The notes under the pieces were generated by a model. It did no database searches. It worked only from the letters and a program-made list of their open reading frames with translations, and was not told the DNA's origin. Source: Larkinella insperata (GTDB taxonomy: Bacteria > Bacteroidota > Bacteroidia > Cytophagales > Spirosomataceae). Taken from it: a stretch of 64,000 nt of DNA. Shown piece after piece: positions 33,283 to 42,524 of the stretch. Made by a program: the position numbers and the translations under genes. Location of the stretch: contig NZ_CP110973.1 of NCBI RefSeq assembly GCF_026248825.1, positions 2,747,001-2,811,000 of the forward strand, written 5' to 3'. The stretch's first letter is position 1; each line of letters begins with the position of its first letter.

Positions 33283-34884
33283 TTATTCTTTGTCCCACCA
33301 CACGCGCTTCAGCCAATCGTCCTGCCCGCCAATCCGGCCAACGGCCTCTTTGTAATTGGTTGGGTTCTGTACGGCTTCGGATTCCGGGTAGAAAAACCGG
33401 CGGGGAATAACGCCGTTGGTGCCGCTGTTGTACCAGTCGACCGAGGTGAAGGGCACCAGCGCCGGGTACCCCGTTCGGCGGAAGTTGGAATAGGCTTCGG
33501 AACCGTTCAGGAAAAAGTGGACCCAGAGCTGTTCGTGAATGGCTTTCATCTGGCCCGCCAGCGTAGTAGGAAAAGCTTTATAGGTGGCTTTCAGGCTATC
33601 AATTGACGGTTGGGCAATGGCCGGTGCGCCGGGATAGAGGGTCATGCTCTCGCAACTCGCCTGAACGCCTTTCATAAAATGGTCCGACGGATTGGTTTGG
33701 CCTCCCCAGCCCCGGGCCGCGGCTTCCGCCAGCAAAAACTCCACTTCAGCGTACGTCAGATGGAAAAAGGGCGCATTCAGGGCGGCCACGTATTTGCTCG
33801 GCTGCATCCGGCGGTAGGCCGTCGGAACCACCACCGTCTGGCTGGACGGCAACGTCACGGTCTGGTCCGGTGTCCACACATTCCACGACATGGCCCCGTA
33901 GGCAAGGCCCTCCTGCAAACTGCCCGTAATATCGAGGTTTTTGGAGTTGTCGATGGCTTCACTGCCGTTGACGGGCAGGTACGTGCCGCCGTAGATTGTC
34001 AGGCGCGGGTCTTTGGTTTGCTTCATGAAATTGACCAGCGTGTTGGTCAACCGGAAACCGGACGAGGAAACATCCGCCTGAAAAACCTGCGACCGGCCGT
34101 TACCCCGGTTTTCACCAAACGTGTAATTGATGGCTTCGTGCCGCATTACGCACGAGAAGCTGTTGTTGGTCATGACGCCCCCGGCAATGGCGGCTTCGAC
34201 CTGCTGCTTGGCCACGTCCGGCTTCACTTTGGTCAGGCGGAAACCCAGCCGCAGGCGCAGCGAATTACCAAATTTGATCCATTTGTCGACATTTCCGTCG
34301 AAAAACGCGTCGCCTTGGACAATCGGTTTGGTAGGATCCATCGATTTGACGGCCGCGTCGAGTTCTTCAAAAAAACTGGTGTAAATGGCCTCCTGCGTAT
34401 CGTACTTAGGCAGGAAAATCTTTTCCGTGTAACCTTTGATGGCTTCCGAATACGGAATGTCGCCGTACAGGTCGGTCAGGCGGGAAAAGATGTAGACGCG
34501 CATGATCCGGCCCGCAGCGTGGATGTTGACCAGTTCCGGATCGTTGGCGGTGCGGTTGACCAGATCCTGAATGTTTTTCAGGTCGCGGGGGTAGGTCGTT
34601 TCCCAGAGCGTATACCATTGTCCCTTGTCCAGAATCCGGTATTGGCCGCCGTGCTGGGTCCACCACGAACCGGCCAGGTGCTGCACCAGGGGGGAGCTGA
34701 TGGCGAGGTCGTAGCGCCAGACATCTTCGCGCTGGCCCGACAAATCGGCCTGCACTTTGGTCAGCTGCACGCCCGGCGAAATCGTTGAAAAGCCCGCCGG
34801 ATTTTTATTGAGGTCTTCAAAATGTTCGGTGCATCCCTGCAGAAACAGGGCCGCGACCGCCAGGATATAAAGAATCGTTTTCAT
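33283..34884 (-). CDS. SusD/RagB-type nutrient-binding outer-membrane lipoprotein
   Basis: This 533-residue lipoprotein (AALFLQGC, Cys18) is of the SusD-like_2 subgroup. Features are the N-terminal EDLNKNPAGFSTISPGVQLT, the TPR region with RIMRVYIFSRLTDLYGDIPY, SEAIKGYTEKIFLPKYDTQE, and a C-terminal LTYAEVEFLLAEAAARGWGG. SusD proteins form the lid over their SusC transporter and capture glycans or other large nutrients. It lies 13 bases after susC and 4 bases before the ASST-like gene. Substrate unknown. Confidence 0.95.
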   Translation of the reverse strand: MKTILYILAVAALFLQGCTEHFEDLNKNPAGFSTISPGVQLTKVQADLSGQREDVWRYDLAISSPLVQHLAGSWWTQHGGQYRILDKGQWYTLWETTYPRDLKNIQDLVNRTANDPELVNIHAAGRIMRVYIFSRLTDLYGDIPYSEAIKGYTEKIFLPKYDTQEAIYTSFFEELDAAVKSMDPTKPIVQGDAFFDGNVDKWIKFGNSLRLRLGFRLTKVKPDVAKQQVEAAIAGGVMTNNSFSCVMRHEAINYTFGENRGNGRSQVFQADVSSSGFRLTNTLVNFMKQTKDPRLTIYGGTYLPVNGSEAIDNSKNLDITGSLQEGLAYGAMSWNVWTPDQTVTLPSSQTVVVPTAYRRMQPSKYVAALNAPFFHLTYAEVEFLLAEAAARGWGGQTNPSDHFMKGVQASCESMTLYPGAPAIAQPSIDSLKATYKAFPTTLAGQMKAIHEQLWVHFFLNGSEAYSNFRRTGYPALVPFTSVDWYNSGTNGVIPRRFFYPESEAVQNPTNYKEAVGRIGGQDDWLKRVWWDKE

Positions 34885-34897
34885 AGGAATGGCTTAA

Positions 34898-37800
34898 TTA
34901 AAATTTCAATACCAGGTTAAATCCATACCGCCGACGGCCGGGCAGCGAACCGTACTCAAAGCCCTGGCCGTTGCCGTTGTTGTAGTTGGATTCGGGGTCG
35001 ATGTTGGGCGTGTTCTTGTGAATGATCCACAGGTTCCGGCCGATAACCCCCAGCGTAACGGTCTTAAACGGCGTCTTTTTCAGGACGGCATTGGAAAACG
35101 TGTAGTTCAGGCCCAGATCGCGCAGTTTGACGTAGCTGGCGTCGTAGATAAACGGCTCCGGAATGTTGTTGCCGATGCTCTGCCAGTAGGCCGCCGGGCT
35201 AATCGGAATGGCGTTGGGTTTGCCTTCCTGGTTGACGCCCTCCCCAATGTAGCCCCGGTTGTTGCGGTTGACGTAGTACGGACTGGCCGGGTCGTCGATG
35301 TTGCCTTCGGCTCCGGCGGCCTGGGCGGCCTGGCGCTCCTGCTGGTATTCATTCCAGGATTCGCGGCCCGCTTCGGTGTTGATGTGCGAACCGTTCATGT
35401 GCATGGTCATGTTGCTCATCGAGAAGATATCGCCCCCCATGCGCACATCAAGGGCCGCTTTCAATTGCAAGCCTTTGTACGAAAAAGACGTGATCATCCC
35501 GCCCGTCCAGTTGGGCAGCGTGTTGCCAAGGGCAATGGGCTGGGTAGTCGGCAGGGGTTCGCCGTTGCTGCTGTTGAACACCCGGTTGCCGCTTTCATCC
35601 CGCAGGAAACCGTTGCCCATGATGGTACCGAACGGCTTGCCTTTCTCGGCAATGATGGTGGCCCCGGCCCAGCGCGCTTCGGCCACGGTGAAGGTTTCCA
35701 GCAAATCGCTCAACTCCACCACCTGGTTTACGTTCTTAGCAAAATTGACCGACAGGTCCCACTGAAAACCGTTGTTGAGCCGGACCGGAGTGGTGTTAAT
35801 CAGTAACTCAACCCCCCGGTTCCGCAGTTTGGCTGCGTTGAGCGACGCGGTGTTGAAGCCGGTGGTTTCCGGCACGGTAATGTCCAGCAACACGTCGTTG
35901 GTAACTTCGTCGTAATAGGTCAGGTCAACGCCGATGCGGTTCTGGAAAAGCCGGACGTCGGTTCCCACTTCAAAAGAGGTTTTGATCTGCGGTTTCAGGT
36001 TGGCATTCGGAATGGAGCTGCCCAGAATCTCGCCCATCGGAAAACCCCGGATCGAGCGACCCGTCAGGCTGTAGGCGAAGGTGGTTTTGTAAGGATCGAA
36101 GTCGCTGCCCACCTGCCCCAGCGATGCCCGGACTTTGGCAAACGACAGCGCCGGAGATTCAAATTTGAATGCATCCGACAACACGAAGCTCACATCAGCC
36201 GAGGGGTAGAAGAACGAATTGTTCTGCGGGGGCAGGGTCGAGGCCCAGTCGTTCCGGCCCTGTAAGTTAAAGAACAGGTACTCCCGGTAACTCAGTTGCG
36301 CGCTGGCAAAAACCGACTGAATTTCCTTGCGGTTGTCGAACGGCTGAATCAGTTTTTCCGAAAAGTTGACCAGATTGGGCGTTCCGGGCTGGATGATCTG
36401 CGTAGCGCTGATGTTGTTGCCCCGGCTGCGGTACCGCATCAGGTTGGCCCCTACCATAGCCGACACCTTGAAGTCTTTGCCGAGGTCTTTGTTGAAGTTG
36501 AACAACCCCTGAAAGTTGGTTTCCTTGGTGTTCATGGACAACTGATTCAGCGCCCCGCCGTCGTAAGCGGGCGTAAACTTGTCGTAGAAATTGTCGTGGT
36601 TGAACGAGAAGAAGTCCGTTCCGCCCTGAAGGTTCAGGCTGAACATCTTGTTGAACGTATAATTCAGGTTGATGTAACCGCCCACCCGTTCCTTGGTGCT
36701 CTGGTTGAAGGTTTTGTTGAGCGTCCAATACGGGTTGGCGCGGTAGATGTTGCCCGTGTAGTTTTTATAGGTTCCGTCGGGGTTCGTGTAATCCTGCAAC
36801 CAGACCTGGTCGAAGTTGGCCGCCAGCCCCAGCAAACCGTTTCCGATGTTGCTGACTTCGTCGGTTAGGGCGGGGCGGTTGCGGACCTTCTCCGTCATGT
36901 AGTTCACCTTGGCGTCCACCGAGAGCTTATCGGTAATTTTCGAGGCCGCCCGGATCGCAAAAATGTGTTTGTCGTACCCGCTTTTCGGCACAATGTCCTT
37001 GTTGCCAATGTTGGAATACGATAACCGCACGGTATTGTCGTCTTTGCCACCTGTGACCGCAATGGTGTTCATGGCCGTTTTGCCCAGGCGGAAAAAATCC
37101 TGGATGTTATCGTCCATGTACCGGTACGGCCGCACCGTACCGTCGGCCTGGGTGATGGTTTCGAAATCGGCGAACTTGGGCCCCCAGTTGCTGGTGATGT
37201 TGCGGGCCTGCAGCGGATCGGTCGGAAAAACGCCGTCGTTGCCCTGGCCGTACGTTTTCTGCCGCGCGTCCAGCCGGGTCGAAATCTCATCAATGGTAAA
37301 CGAACTGTTGAATTCGACACCGATGCCTTTGTTGGCTTTTCCGCTTTTGGTCGTGATCAGGATTACCCCGTTCAACGCCCGGCTGCCGTACAGAGCCGCG
37401 GCTGCCGACCCTTTCAGGACCGATATGGATTCAATGTCGTTGGGGTTGATGTCGCTCAGCCCGTCGCCCAGGTCGAAACCGCCCCACTGGCTGGCGCTAC
37501 CGATGTTGCCGTTCACGGCGGGAACACCGTCGATGACGTACAGCGGCTGGTTGCTGCCCTGCAATTCCCGAATTCCACGAATGACCACCCGGCTGGAACC
37601 GGTCGGTCCGGCGGTGGTGGATGAAATATTCACCCCGGCCACTTTACCGGCGATGGAAGCGATGGGGTTGGTTTCACCGTTGTTGGCAATGTTTTCGTTG
37701 CCTACATCGGAAACCGCGTAGCCCAGCGCCCGTTTTTCCCGCTTGATGCCCAGCGCCGTAACCGTTACTTCAGACAGGTCCAGCGTGCTGGGTTGCATAC

Positions 37801-38074
37801 TAACTGTCACGAACGCCTGGCTACCCACCGTTATTTCCTGGGGGGCGTAGCCAATAAAAGAGAACGACAGTACTGATCCCTTCGGAGCGTCCAGCGTAAA
37901 CGACCCATCGGCCCCCGAAGCGGTTCCGCGGGTAGTGCCTTTGATAAGGACGGCAACCCCGGGTAAAGGCTCGTTGCTCACGGCATCTTTAATGCTTCCT
38001 TTCAGGGTTACCGTCTGGGCCTGCAGGTGGATGGTGAACACGATTAGAAAAAGGAAGGTAAAAAAGTGTTTCAT
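34898..38074 (-). CDS. SusC/RagA TonB-dependent outer-membrane transporter
   Basis: The 1058-residue protein has a signal peptide (1-19) and a carboxypeptidase-regulatory-like N-terminal domain (about 22-100, VTLKGSIKDAVSNEPLPGVA). The plug domain (about 115-235) includes SSRVVIRGIRELQGSNQPLY and the SusC mark AALYGSRALNGVILITTKSG. The 22-strand barrel ends GRRRYGFNLVLKF with a terminal Phe. It imports a large substrate using the proton-motive force via TonB-ExbBD (not in the window). It is the first gene of the susC-susD-ASST operon, with a candidate promoter and activator site just upstream. Confidence 0.97.
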   Translation of the reverse strand: MKHFFTFLFLIVFTIHLQAQTVTLKGSIKDAVSNEPLPGVAVLIKGTTRGTASGADGSFTLDAPKGSVLSFSFIGYAPQEITVGSQAFVTVSMQPSTLDLSEVTVTALGIKREKRALGYAVSDVGNENIANNGETNPIASIAGKVAGVNISSTTAGPTGSSRVVIRGIRELQGSNQPLYVIDGVPAVNGNIGSASQWGGFDLGDGLSDINPNDIESISVLKGSAAAALYGSRALNGVILITTKSGKANKGIGVEFNSSFTIDEISTRLDARQKTYGQGNDGVFPTDPLQARNITSNWGPKFADFETITQADGTVRPYRYMDDNIQDFFRLGKTAMNTIAVTGGKDDNTVRLSYSNIGNKDIVPKSGYDKHIFAIRAASKITDKLSVDAKVNYMTEKVRNRPALTDEVSNIGNGLLGLAANFDQVWLQDYTNPDGTYKNYTGNIYRANPYWTLNKTFNQSTKERVGGYINLNYTFNKMFSLNLQGGTDFFSFNHDNFYDKFTPAYDGGALNQLSMNTKETNFQGLFNFNKDLGKDFKVSAMVGANLMRYRSRGNNISATQIIQPGTPNLVNFSEKLIQPFDNRKEIQSVFASAQLSYREYLFFNLQGRNDWASTLPPQNNSFFYPSADVSFVLSDAFKFESPALSFAKVRASLGQVGSDFDPYKTTFAYSLTGRSIRGFPMGEILGSSIPNANLKPQIKTSFEVGTDVRLFQNRIGVDLTYYDEVTNDVLLDITVPETTGFNTASLNAAKLRNRGVELLINTTPVRLNNGFQWDLSVNFAKNVNQVVELSDLLETFTVAEARWAGATIIAEKGKPFGTIMGNGFLRDESGNRVFNSSNGEPLPTTQPIALGNTLPNWTGGMITSFSYKGLQLKAALDVRMGGDIFSMSNMTMHMNGSHINTEAGRESWNEYQQERQAAQAAGAEGNIDDPASPYYVNRNNRGYIGEGVNQEGKPNAIPISPAAYWQSIGNNIPEPFIYDASYVKLRDLGLNYTFSNAVLKKTPFKTVTLGVIGRNLWIIHKNTPNIDPESNYNNGNGQGFEYGSLPGRRRYGFNLVLKF

Positions 38075-38171
38075 ATAGTTTTCGGAATAAAATTTCGTGT
38101 AAGTAAGTGAATCGCAAACTCAGGTCTGTTGTGGTTCATTTTTGCAGGTTTTTGTTTGGGAGGTATGCCTA

Positions 38172-38179
38172 CAAAACTA
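38172..38179 (-). promoter_or_regulatory. Candidate -7 element of the susC operon
   Basis: On the minus strand this reads TAGTTTTG, an exact TAnnTTTG match, about 98 bases upstream of the susC start codon. Confidence 0.5.
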
Positions 38180-38210
38180 ACCGAGGCAGCGGTCGGCGGG
38201 GGTATTCAAA

Positions 38211-38251
38211 TGTTACATATTGGGTATGCAAACGTTACCTGTTCATGTAAC
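38211..38251 (-). promoter_or_regulatory. Direct and inverted GTTAC repeats, candidate AraC-type activator site
   Basis: TGTTACATATT (38211) and CGTTACCTGTT (38233) form a direct repeat, identical at 8 of 11 positions and 22 bases apart, about two helical turns. ATGTTACAT (38210) is also a perfect inverted repeat with ATGTAACAT near 38245-38253. The site starts about 32 bases upstream of the susC -7 element, where an AraC-type activator would bind. The regulator encoded next door has an AraC output domain. Confidence 0.5.
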
Positions 38252-38290
38252 ATGACAGAAACTGCGGGGGAATCGCGCGGATTTGGAGAC

Positions 38291-41200
38291 TCAGCTGGAT
38301 TTGGCTTCCTGCCTTTTGCGGGAAGCGTAGGCGGAAGGCAACTCGTTGTAGCATTCGCGGAACTGCCGGGTAAAGTATTTCGGATTGTTGAAGCCCACCT
38401 GGTAGGCAATTTCCGACACCGTGAGCTGGCTTTGTTCCAGCAACTGACACGACCGGTCGAGACGAATGGCGCGGATGAAATCAACCGGCGATTTGCCCGT
38501 GAGCGCCTGAAGCTTACGGTACAGATGAATCCGGCTCATGCCCAGCTCCCGGCTGAAGGCTTCGACGGAAAACTCGGGATCGGCGATATTTTTTTCAACA
38601 AGAGCAATGGCTTTCTGAATAAGCTTTTCGTCCAGCGAATTAATCAGGACATCCTTGCCTTTGATGGTAATCTGCTGACCGTAGGCCTGGCGGGCAGCCT
38701 GTTGCTGCTTGAGCAGACTTCTGATCTTGGATTGCAGAATTTCCACATTGAACGGCTTTTCAATGTAGTCCTGCGCGCCGGTCTGGTAGCCTTCCAGCTT
38801 CTGATCTTCCGAATGGCGGGCGGTCAGCAGCAGCACCGGGATGTGGGACGTCTGGGCGTTGTCTTTCAGTTTTCGGCAAAGTTCAAGACCGTTCATTTCC
38901 GGCATCATCACGTCGCTGACGATCAAATCCGGGCGGTGTTCGCGGGCTTGCTGCCACCCTTGCCTGCCGTCACCGGCTTCCAGCACCCGGTACCGATCGG
39001 CCAGGTTATCTTTCAGATAATGGCGAAAATCCTCGTGATCTTCCACCAGCAGAATGGTTTCGCGGTCTGACGGCTTTTCAGCCGGTTCAGGCCGGGCCGC
39101 GCTCTTCAGATGGTCGGGCTCCGGGGATTTTTGGGGTTGTTCAACGGTGGGCGGTATTTCCGGCTGTTGTTTGACGGGCAGCAGAATGGTAAAGCAACTA
39201 CCCTGATCCGGATGGCTGGCTACGCTGATGGTTCCGCCGTGGAGTTTGACAAATTCACGCGTAATGGACAGGCCGATGCCGCTGCCTTGGTTAATGAGAC
39301 CCGCCGGGAGGTCATGCTGGAAAAACCGGTCAAAGACTTTTTCCAGCTTTTCGGCGGGAATGCCAATGCCGGTGTCTTCAACGGTGATTTTCAGCAGCGG
39401 CTCGGGATGATCTTCGGTTGGCGGACAGACGTGCGCCGACACGCTGACCTTGCCGTTTTCCGGGGTAAACTTAAAGGCGTTGGAAAGCAGGTTGAAAAGA
39501 ATTTTTTCGAGTTTATCTTCGTCGAACAGCATACGAAACGCCCGAATGTCGGATTCGAACGAAAGTTTGACGTGCCTCTTTTCGGACAGATCGGAAAACG
39601 AAAACGTGGTTTCTCGAATAAATTTCAGCACATCGCCCTCGCGCAGATCCAGTTTGATTTCCTGGTATTCGAGTCTGCCCAGGTCGAGCAGTTGATTGAC
39701 CAGATTCAAAAGCCGTTTGGCGTTGCGGTACATGAGCTGGAATTGCTTTTGCTCGGGGCCGTCCGGAGCTTTGTTCAACCGGCTTTCGAGCGGTGCCAGA
39801 ATCAGGGTCAGCGGGGTGCGGAATTCGTGGCTGACGTTCGTGAAAAAGTTGATTTTCATCTGGTCCAGCTCGTGCATACGCTGGGCTTCCTGCTGCTGTT
39901 GACGGTGTTCAAACTTCCTGCGTTCGCGTCGCTGAATGGCTTTTCGGGAGAGATACAGGAGCAGAACAGTCAGCAGAACATAACCGCTAATGGCCCATTT
40001 CGTGCGCCAGAGGGGCGGCAGAATCGTAATCTTTAAGTCCGTTCCGGCCTGATTCCAAACCCCGTCGTTGTTGGACGCTTTCACCCTGAAAACGTAATTT
40101 CCCGGGTCCAGGTTGGTGTAAGTCGCCCGCTGGGAGCCGTCCAGACTCGTGATCCATTCCCGGTCGAAGCCCTCCAGTTTATACCGGTACTGGTTTTTTT
40201 CGGGATGAAAAAAGTTCAGGGCCGCAAACTCGATTGATAGCACATTCTGGCTGTGCCTGAGGGTAATCTGCCGGGTTTCGTTCAGGGCCGCGTTCAGAAT
40301 GACTTTTTGGTCGACCGACTCACCAATGGCCACGGGCCTATTGAACAAATACAGGTTGGACAACACCACCCGGGGCGCCGTCGGGTTGTTAACAATTTCG
40401 GCCGGATGGAATAAGTTAAAACCCCGGGAGCCGCCAAACAGCAGCTCACCCCGGCGCGTCCGGAGGGCCGCGTTTTCGTTGAACTCTTTGCCCTGCAAAC
40501 CGTCGGATTCGTCGTAATTGGTAAACTGAAACCGCCGGTGTTCGGCTTTCCCGCTTACGTCCAGCCGACTAATGCCGTTGGGCGTCCCCAACCACAGCCG
40601 GCCCGCGTTGTCTTCAACCACCGAATGGATGGTATTATGGGGCAGTCCATCGGTTTTACGAAACGAACGGAAAGTGCCCGTTGCCGCATCAAAAAGGTTT
40701 AGCCCCTCGTGCGTACCGATCCAGAACCCGCCACGGCGGTCTTCGTAGAGGCTGTGAATGAGGTTGTTGCTTAGCGTTTGTGCATCGCCGGGTTTGCTCA
40801 GGTAATGCGTAAACCGGTCGGTGGCATAATCGTATTTTTCCAGGCCGTAGGACGTACCGACCCAGATATGCCCGCGCCGGTCTTCGGTAATTTCGCTGAC
40901 GTAACTGGCGTGAATGGAGTTGGGAGCGCCACTCCGGTAGTGTTTAAACGTCTGGGTGGACGGGTCAAAGCGGTCCAGACCGCCGTCGAGGGTGCCGAGC
41001 CAGATGGCCCCCCGCGAATCTTCGAAAATTTCCCAGACGCTGTCGTCGGCCAGGCTGGTGGTGTCGCCGGGGCGGTGTTGGTAGGTTTTGAAGGTTTTGC
41101 CATCAAAACAGCTAAGTCCGCCGTAGTAGGTGCCAATCCAGAGTTTCTGGCTGCGGTCGATCAGCAAACTGACAATGACGTTGCTGCCGATGGAATTGGG

Positions 41201-42436
41201 CCGACCGGGCTGGTTCAGGTATTGGGTAAAAGAGCCTTTCTGCCGGTCAAAATAGATCAGTCCTCCGCCGTTGCCCCCCAGCCAGAGGTTGCCTTGGGTG
41301 TCTTCGGCAAACCGGTTGAAATCATTGTACGGCAGGCTTTTGGGCAGAAACTGGTTTCGCTGGTAGAGGGCAAACCGGAACATGTTCGGGTGATGGTAGT
41401 TGACGCCGTCTTTGTAGGTGCCAACCCAGATAATGCCCTCGTTGTCCTTGTACAGGCTGTTGATGGTGTTCTGGCTCAAGCTTTTGGCATTGCCTTCGTC
41501 GTGGACCAGGTAGGTGATGGCCCATTTTTTTTTATCGAGCAGGTTGATACCGCCGTGGTCCGTTCCAATCCAGATTTGGCCCTGATTACCCTCCACAATT
41601 CCCTGGATAATGTTGGAATTCAAGCGAGTGTTGCCGGCTTCCCGGTGAATTTTGGTAAACGTCTGCTGACGGGTATTAAAGTGAAATACACCCAGGTTAG
41701 CCCGCAGAACATAAATCCACAAATCGCCGTCGGCATCGGTGGTCAGGTTGTACAGCAGCGGTTGGTGTTTGTTCAGCTCCCGCAGGTGCGTGTTTCGGTA
41801 GCTAATCTGGTAATTATCAGGGTTTAGTTGGTCGATGGTTCCGTTTTTGTGGATGACCCAGATGGAGCCATTTCGGCTTTCGGCCAGGGACGCAATACCG
41901 GCGTTTTGACCGGTATTTCTGGTCAGATGCGTCAGGTGAACGCTCTTTTTGTCGTTCGATGCCCGGTGCACAAACAAACCCGCCGTGTCGTGGATAAACC
42001 AGTAATTACCGCGCCGGTCTTGCTGGATCGCCGTCACCGCCCCGTCGGGAAGCCCGTAGCGGTGGGCGTAGTCGATGGTATTACGGATAAACCGTTCCTG
42101 CCCGGGATCGTAAATGCAGATGCCGTCAATGGTGGTTACCCAGATGTTGTGGGCCGGGTCCTCAAAGAGCTTGATGACGTTGTTGTTCAGCAGGGACGTA
42201 GAGTCGTGGATGTCGTGCTGGAACGCCCGAACGGTATGGCCGTCGTAACGGTTCAGTCCAGAGATCGTGCCAAACCACAGGTACCCCCTCGAATCTTTCA
42301 GAAAACAGGTGACTTGGTTGTTCGACAGGCCAGTTCCGGCATCCAGCTTCATAAACCGGTACGAAGTGGGTTGGGCCAGCACGTGAAGAATGGCAACGAC
42401 TTGAAGAACTACAATCAAAAGGAGTTGACCCCGCAT
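38291..42436 (-). CDS. Hybrid two-component system sensor/regulator (HTCS)
   Basis: The start at 42436 (MRGQLLLIVVLQVVAILHVL) gives a signal peptide; a longer reading would run into the divergent gene. The 1381-residue protein has two periplasmic seven-blade propellers of the Reg_prop type (about 25-690; for example DSRGYLWFGTISGLNRYDGH) and a Y_Y_Y domain (about 690-785). A membrane segment (about 795), HisKA with His870 (NVSHEFRTPL) and HATPase (DTGIGIP, GSGIGLS) follow, then a receiver with Asp1175 (SDVMMPEMNG) and a C-terminal AraC helix-turn-helix. HTCS proteins sense oligosaccharides and switch on their SusC/D operon, which lies directly downstream on the same strand. Confidence 0.97.
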   Translation of the reverse strand: MRGQLLLIVVLQVVAILHVLAQPTSYRFMKLDAGTGLSNNQVTCFLKDSRGYLWFGTISGLNRYDGHTVRAFQHDIHDSTSLLNNNVIKLFEDPAHNIWVTTIDGICIYDPGQERFIRNTIDYAHRYGLPDGAVTAIQQDRRGNYWFIHDTAGLFVHRASNDKKSVHLTHLTRNTGQNAGIASLAESRNGSIWVIHKNGTIDQLNPDNYQISYRNTHLRELNKHQPLLYNLTTDADGDLWIYVLRANLGVFHFNTRQQTFTKIHREAGNTRLNSNIIQGIVEGNQGQIWIGTDHGGINLLDKKKWAITYLVHDEGNAKSLSQNTINSLYKDNEGIIWVGTYKDGVNYHHPNMFRFALYQRNQFLPKSLPYNDFNRFAEDTQGNLWLGGNGGGLIYFDRQKGSFTQYLNQPGRPNSIGSNVIVSLLIDRSQKLWIGTYYGGLSCFDGKTFKTYQHRPGDTTSLADDSVWEIFEDSRGAIWLGTLDGGLDRFDPSTQTFKHYRSGAPNSIHASYVSEITEDRRGHIWVGTSYGLEKYDYATDRFTHYLSKPGDAQTLSNNLIHSLYEDRRGGFWIGTHEGLNLFDAATGTFRSFRKTDGLPHNTIHSVVEDNAGRLWLGTPNGISRLDVSGKAEHRRFQFTNYDESDGLQGKEFNENAALRTRRGELLFGGSRGFNLFHPAEIVNNPTAPRVVLSNLYLFNRPVAIGESVDQKVILNAALNETRQITLRHSQNVLSIEFAALNFFHPEKNQYRYKLEGFDREWITSLDGSQRATYTNLDPGNYVFRVKASNNDGVWNQAGTDLKITILPPLWRTKWAISGYVLLTVLLLYLSRKAIQRRERRKFEHRQQQQEAQRMHELDQMKINFFTNVSHEFRTPLTLILAPLESRLNKAPDGPEQKQFQLMYRNAKRLLNLVNQLLDLGRLEYQEIKLDLREGDVLKFIRETTFSFSDLSEKRHVKLSFESDIRAFRMLFDEDKLEKILFNLLSNAFKFTPENGKVSVSAHVCPPTEDHPEPLLKITVEDTGIGIPAEKLEKVFDRFFQHDLPAGLINQGSGIGLSITREFVKLHGGTISVASHPDQGSCFTILLPVKQQPEIPPTVEQPQKSPEPDHLKSAARPEPAEKPSDRETILLVEDHEDFRHYLKDNLADRYRVLEAGDGRQGWQQAREHRPDLIVSDVMMPEMNGLELCRKLKDNAQTSHIPVLLLTARHSEDQKLEGYQTGAQDYIEKPFNVEILQSKIRSLLKQQQAARQAYGQQITIKGKDVLINSLDEKLIQKAIALVEKNIADPEFSVEAFSRELGMSRIHLYRKLQALTGKSPVDFIRAIRLDRSCQLLEQSQLTVSEIAYQVGFNNPKYFTRQFRECYNELPSAYASRKRQEAKSS

Positions 42437-42524
42437 CCGCTGTATCCGTGAGGTAGACGGCGAAGATACGTAATAAAAATTCTGCGGTTTAAGTAAATGA
42501 CGATCTTTTGTTACTTCTGGTACC

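Noticed and set aside
33610..34788. 392-codon plus-strand frame inside the susD gene
   Set aside because: Antisense to a clear SusD protein, with no motif and no plausible start context.
40778..41827. 349-codon plus-strand frame inside the HTCS gene
   Set aside because: It mirrors the repeated propeller blades of the HTCS protein, which produces regular but meaningless frames on the other strand.
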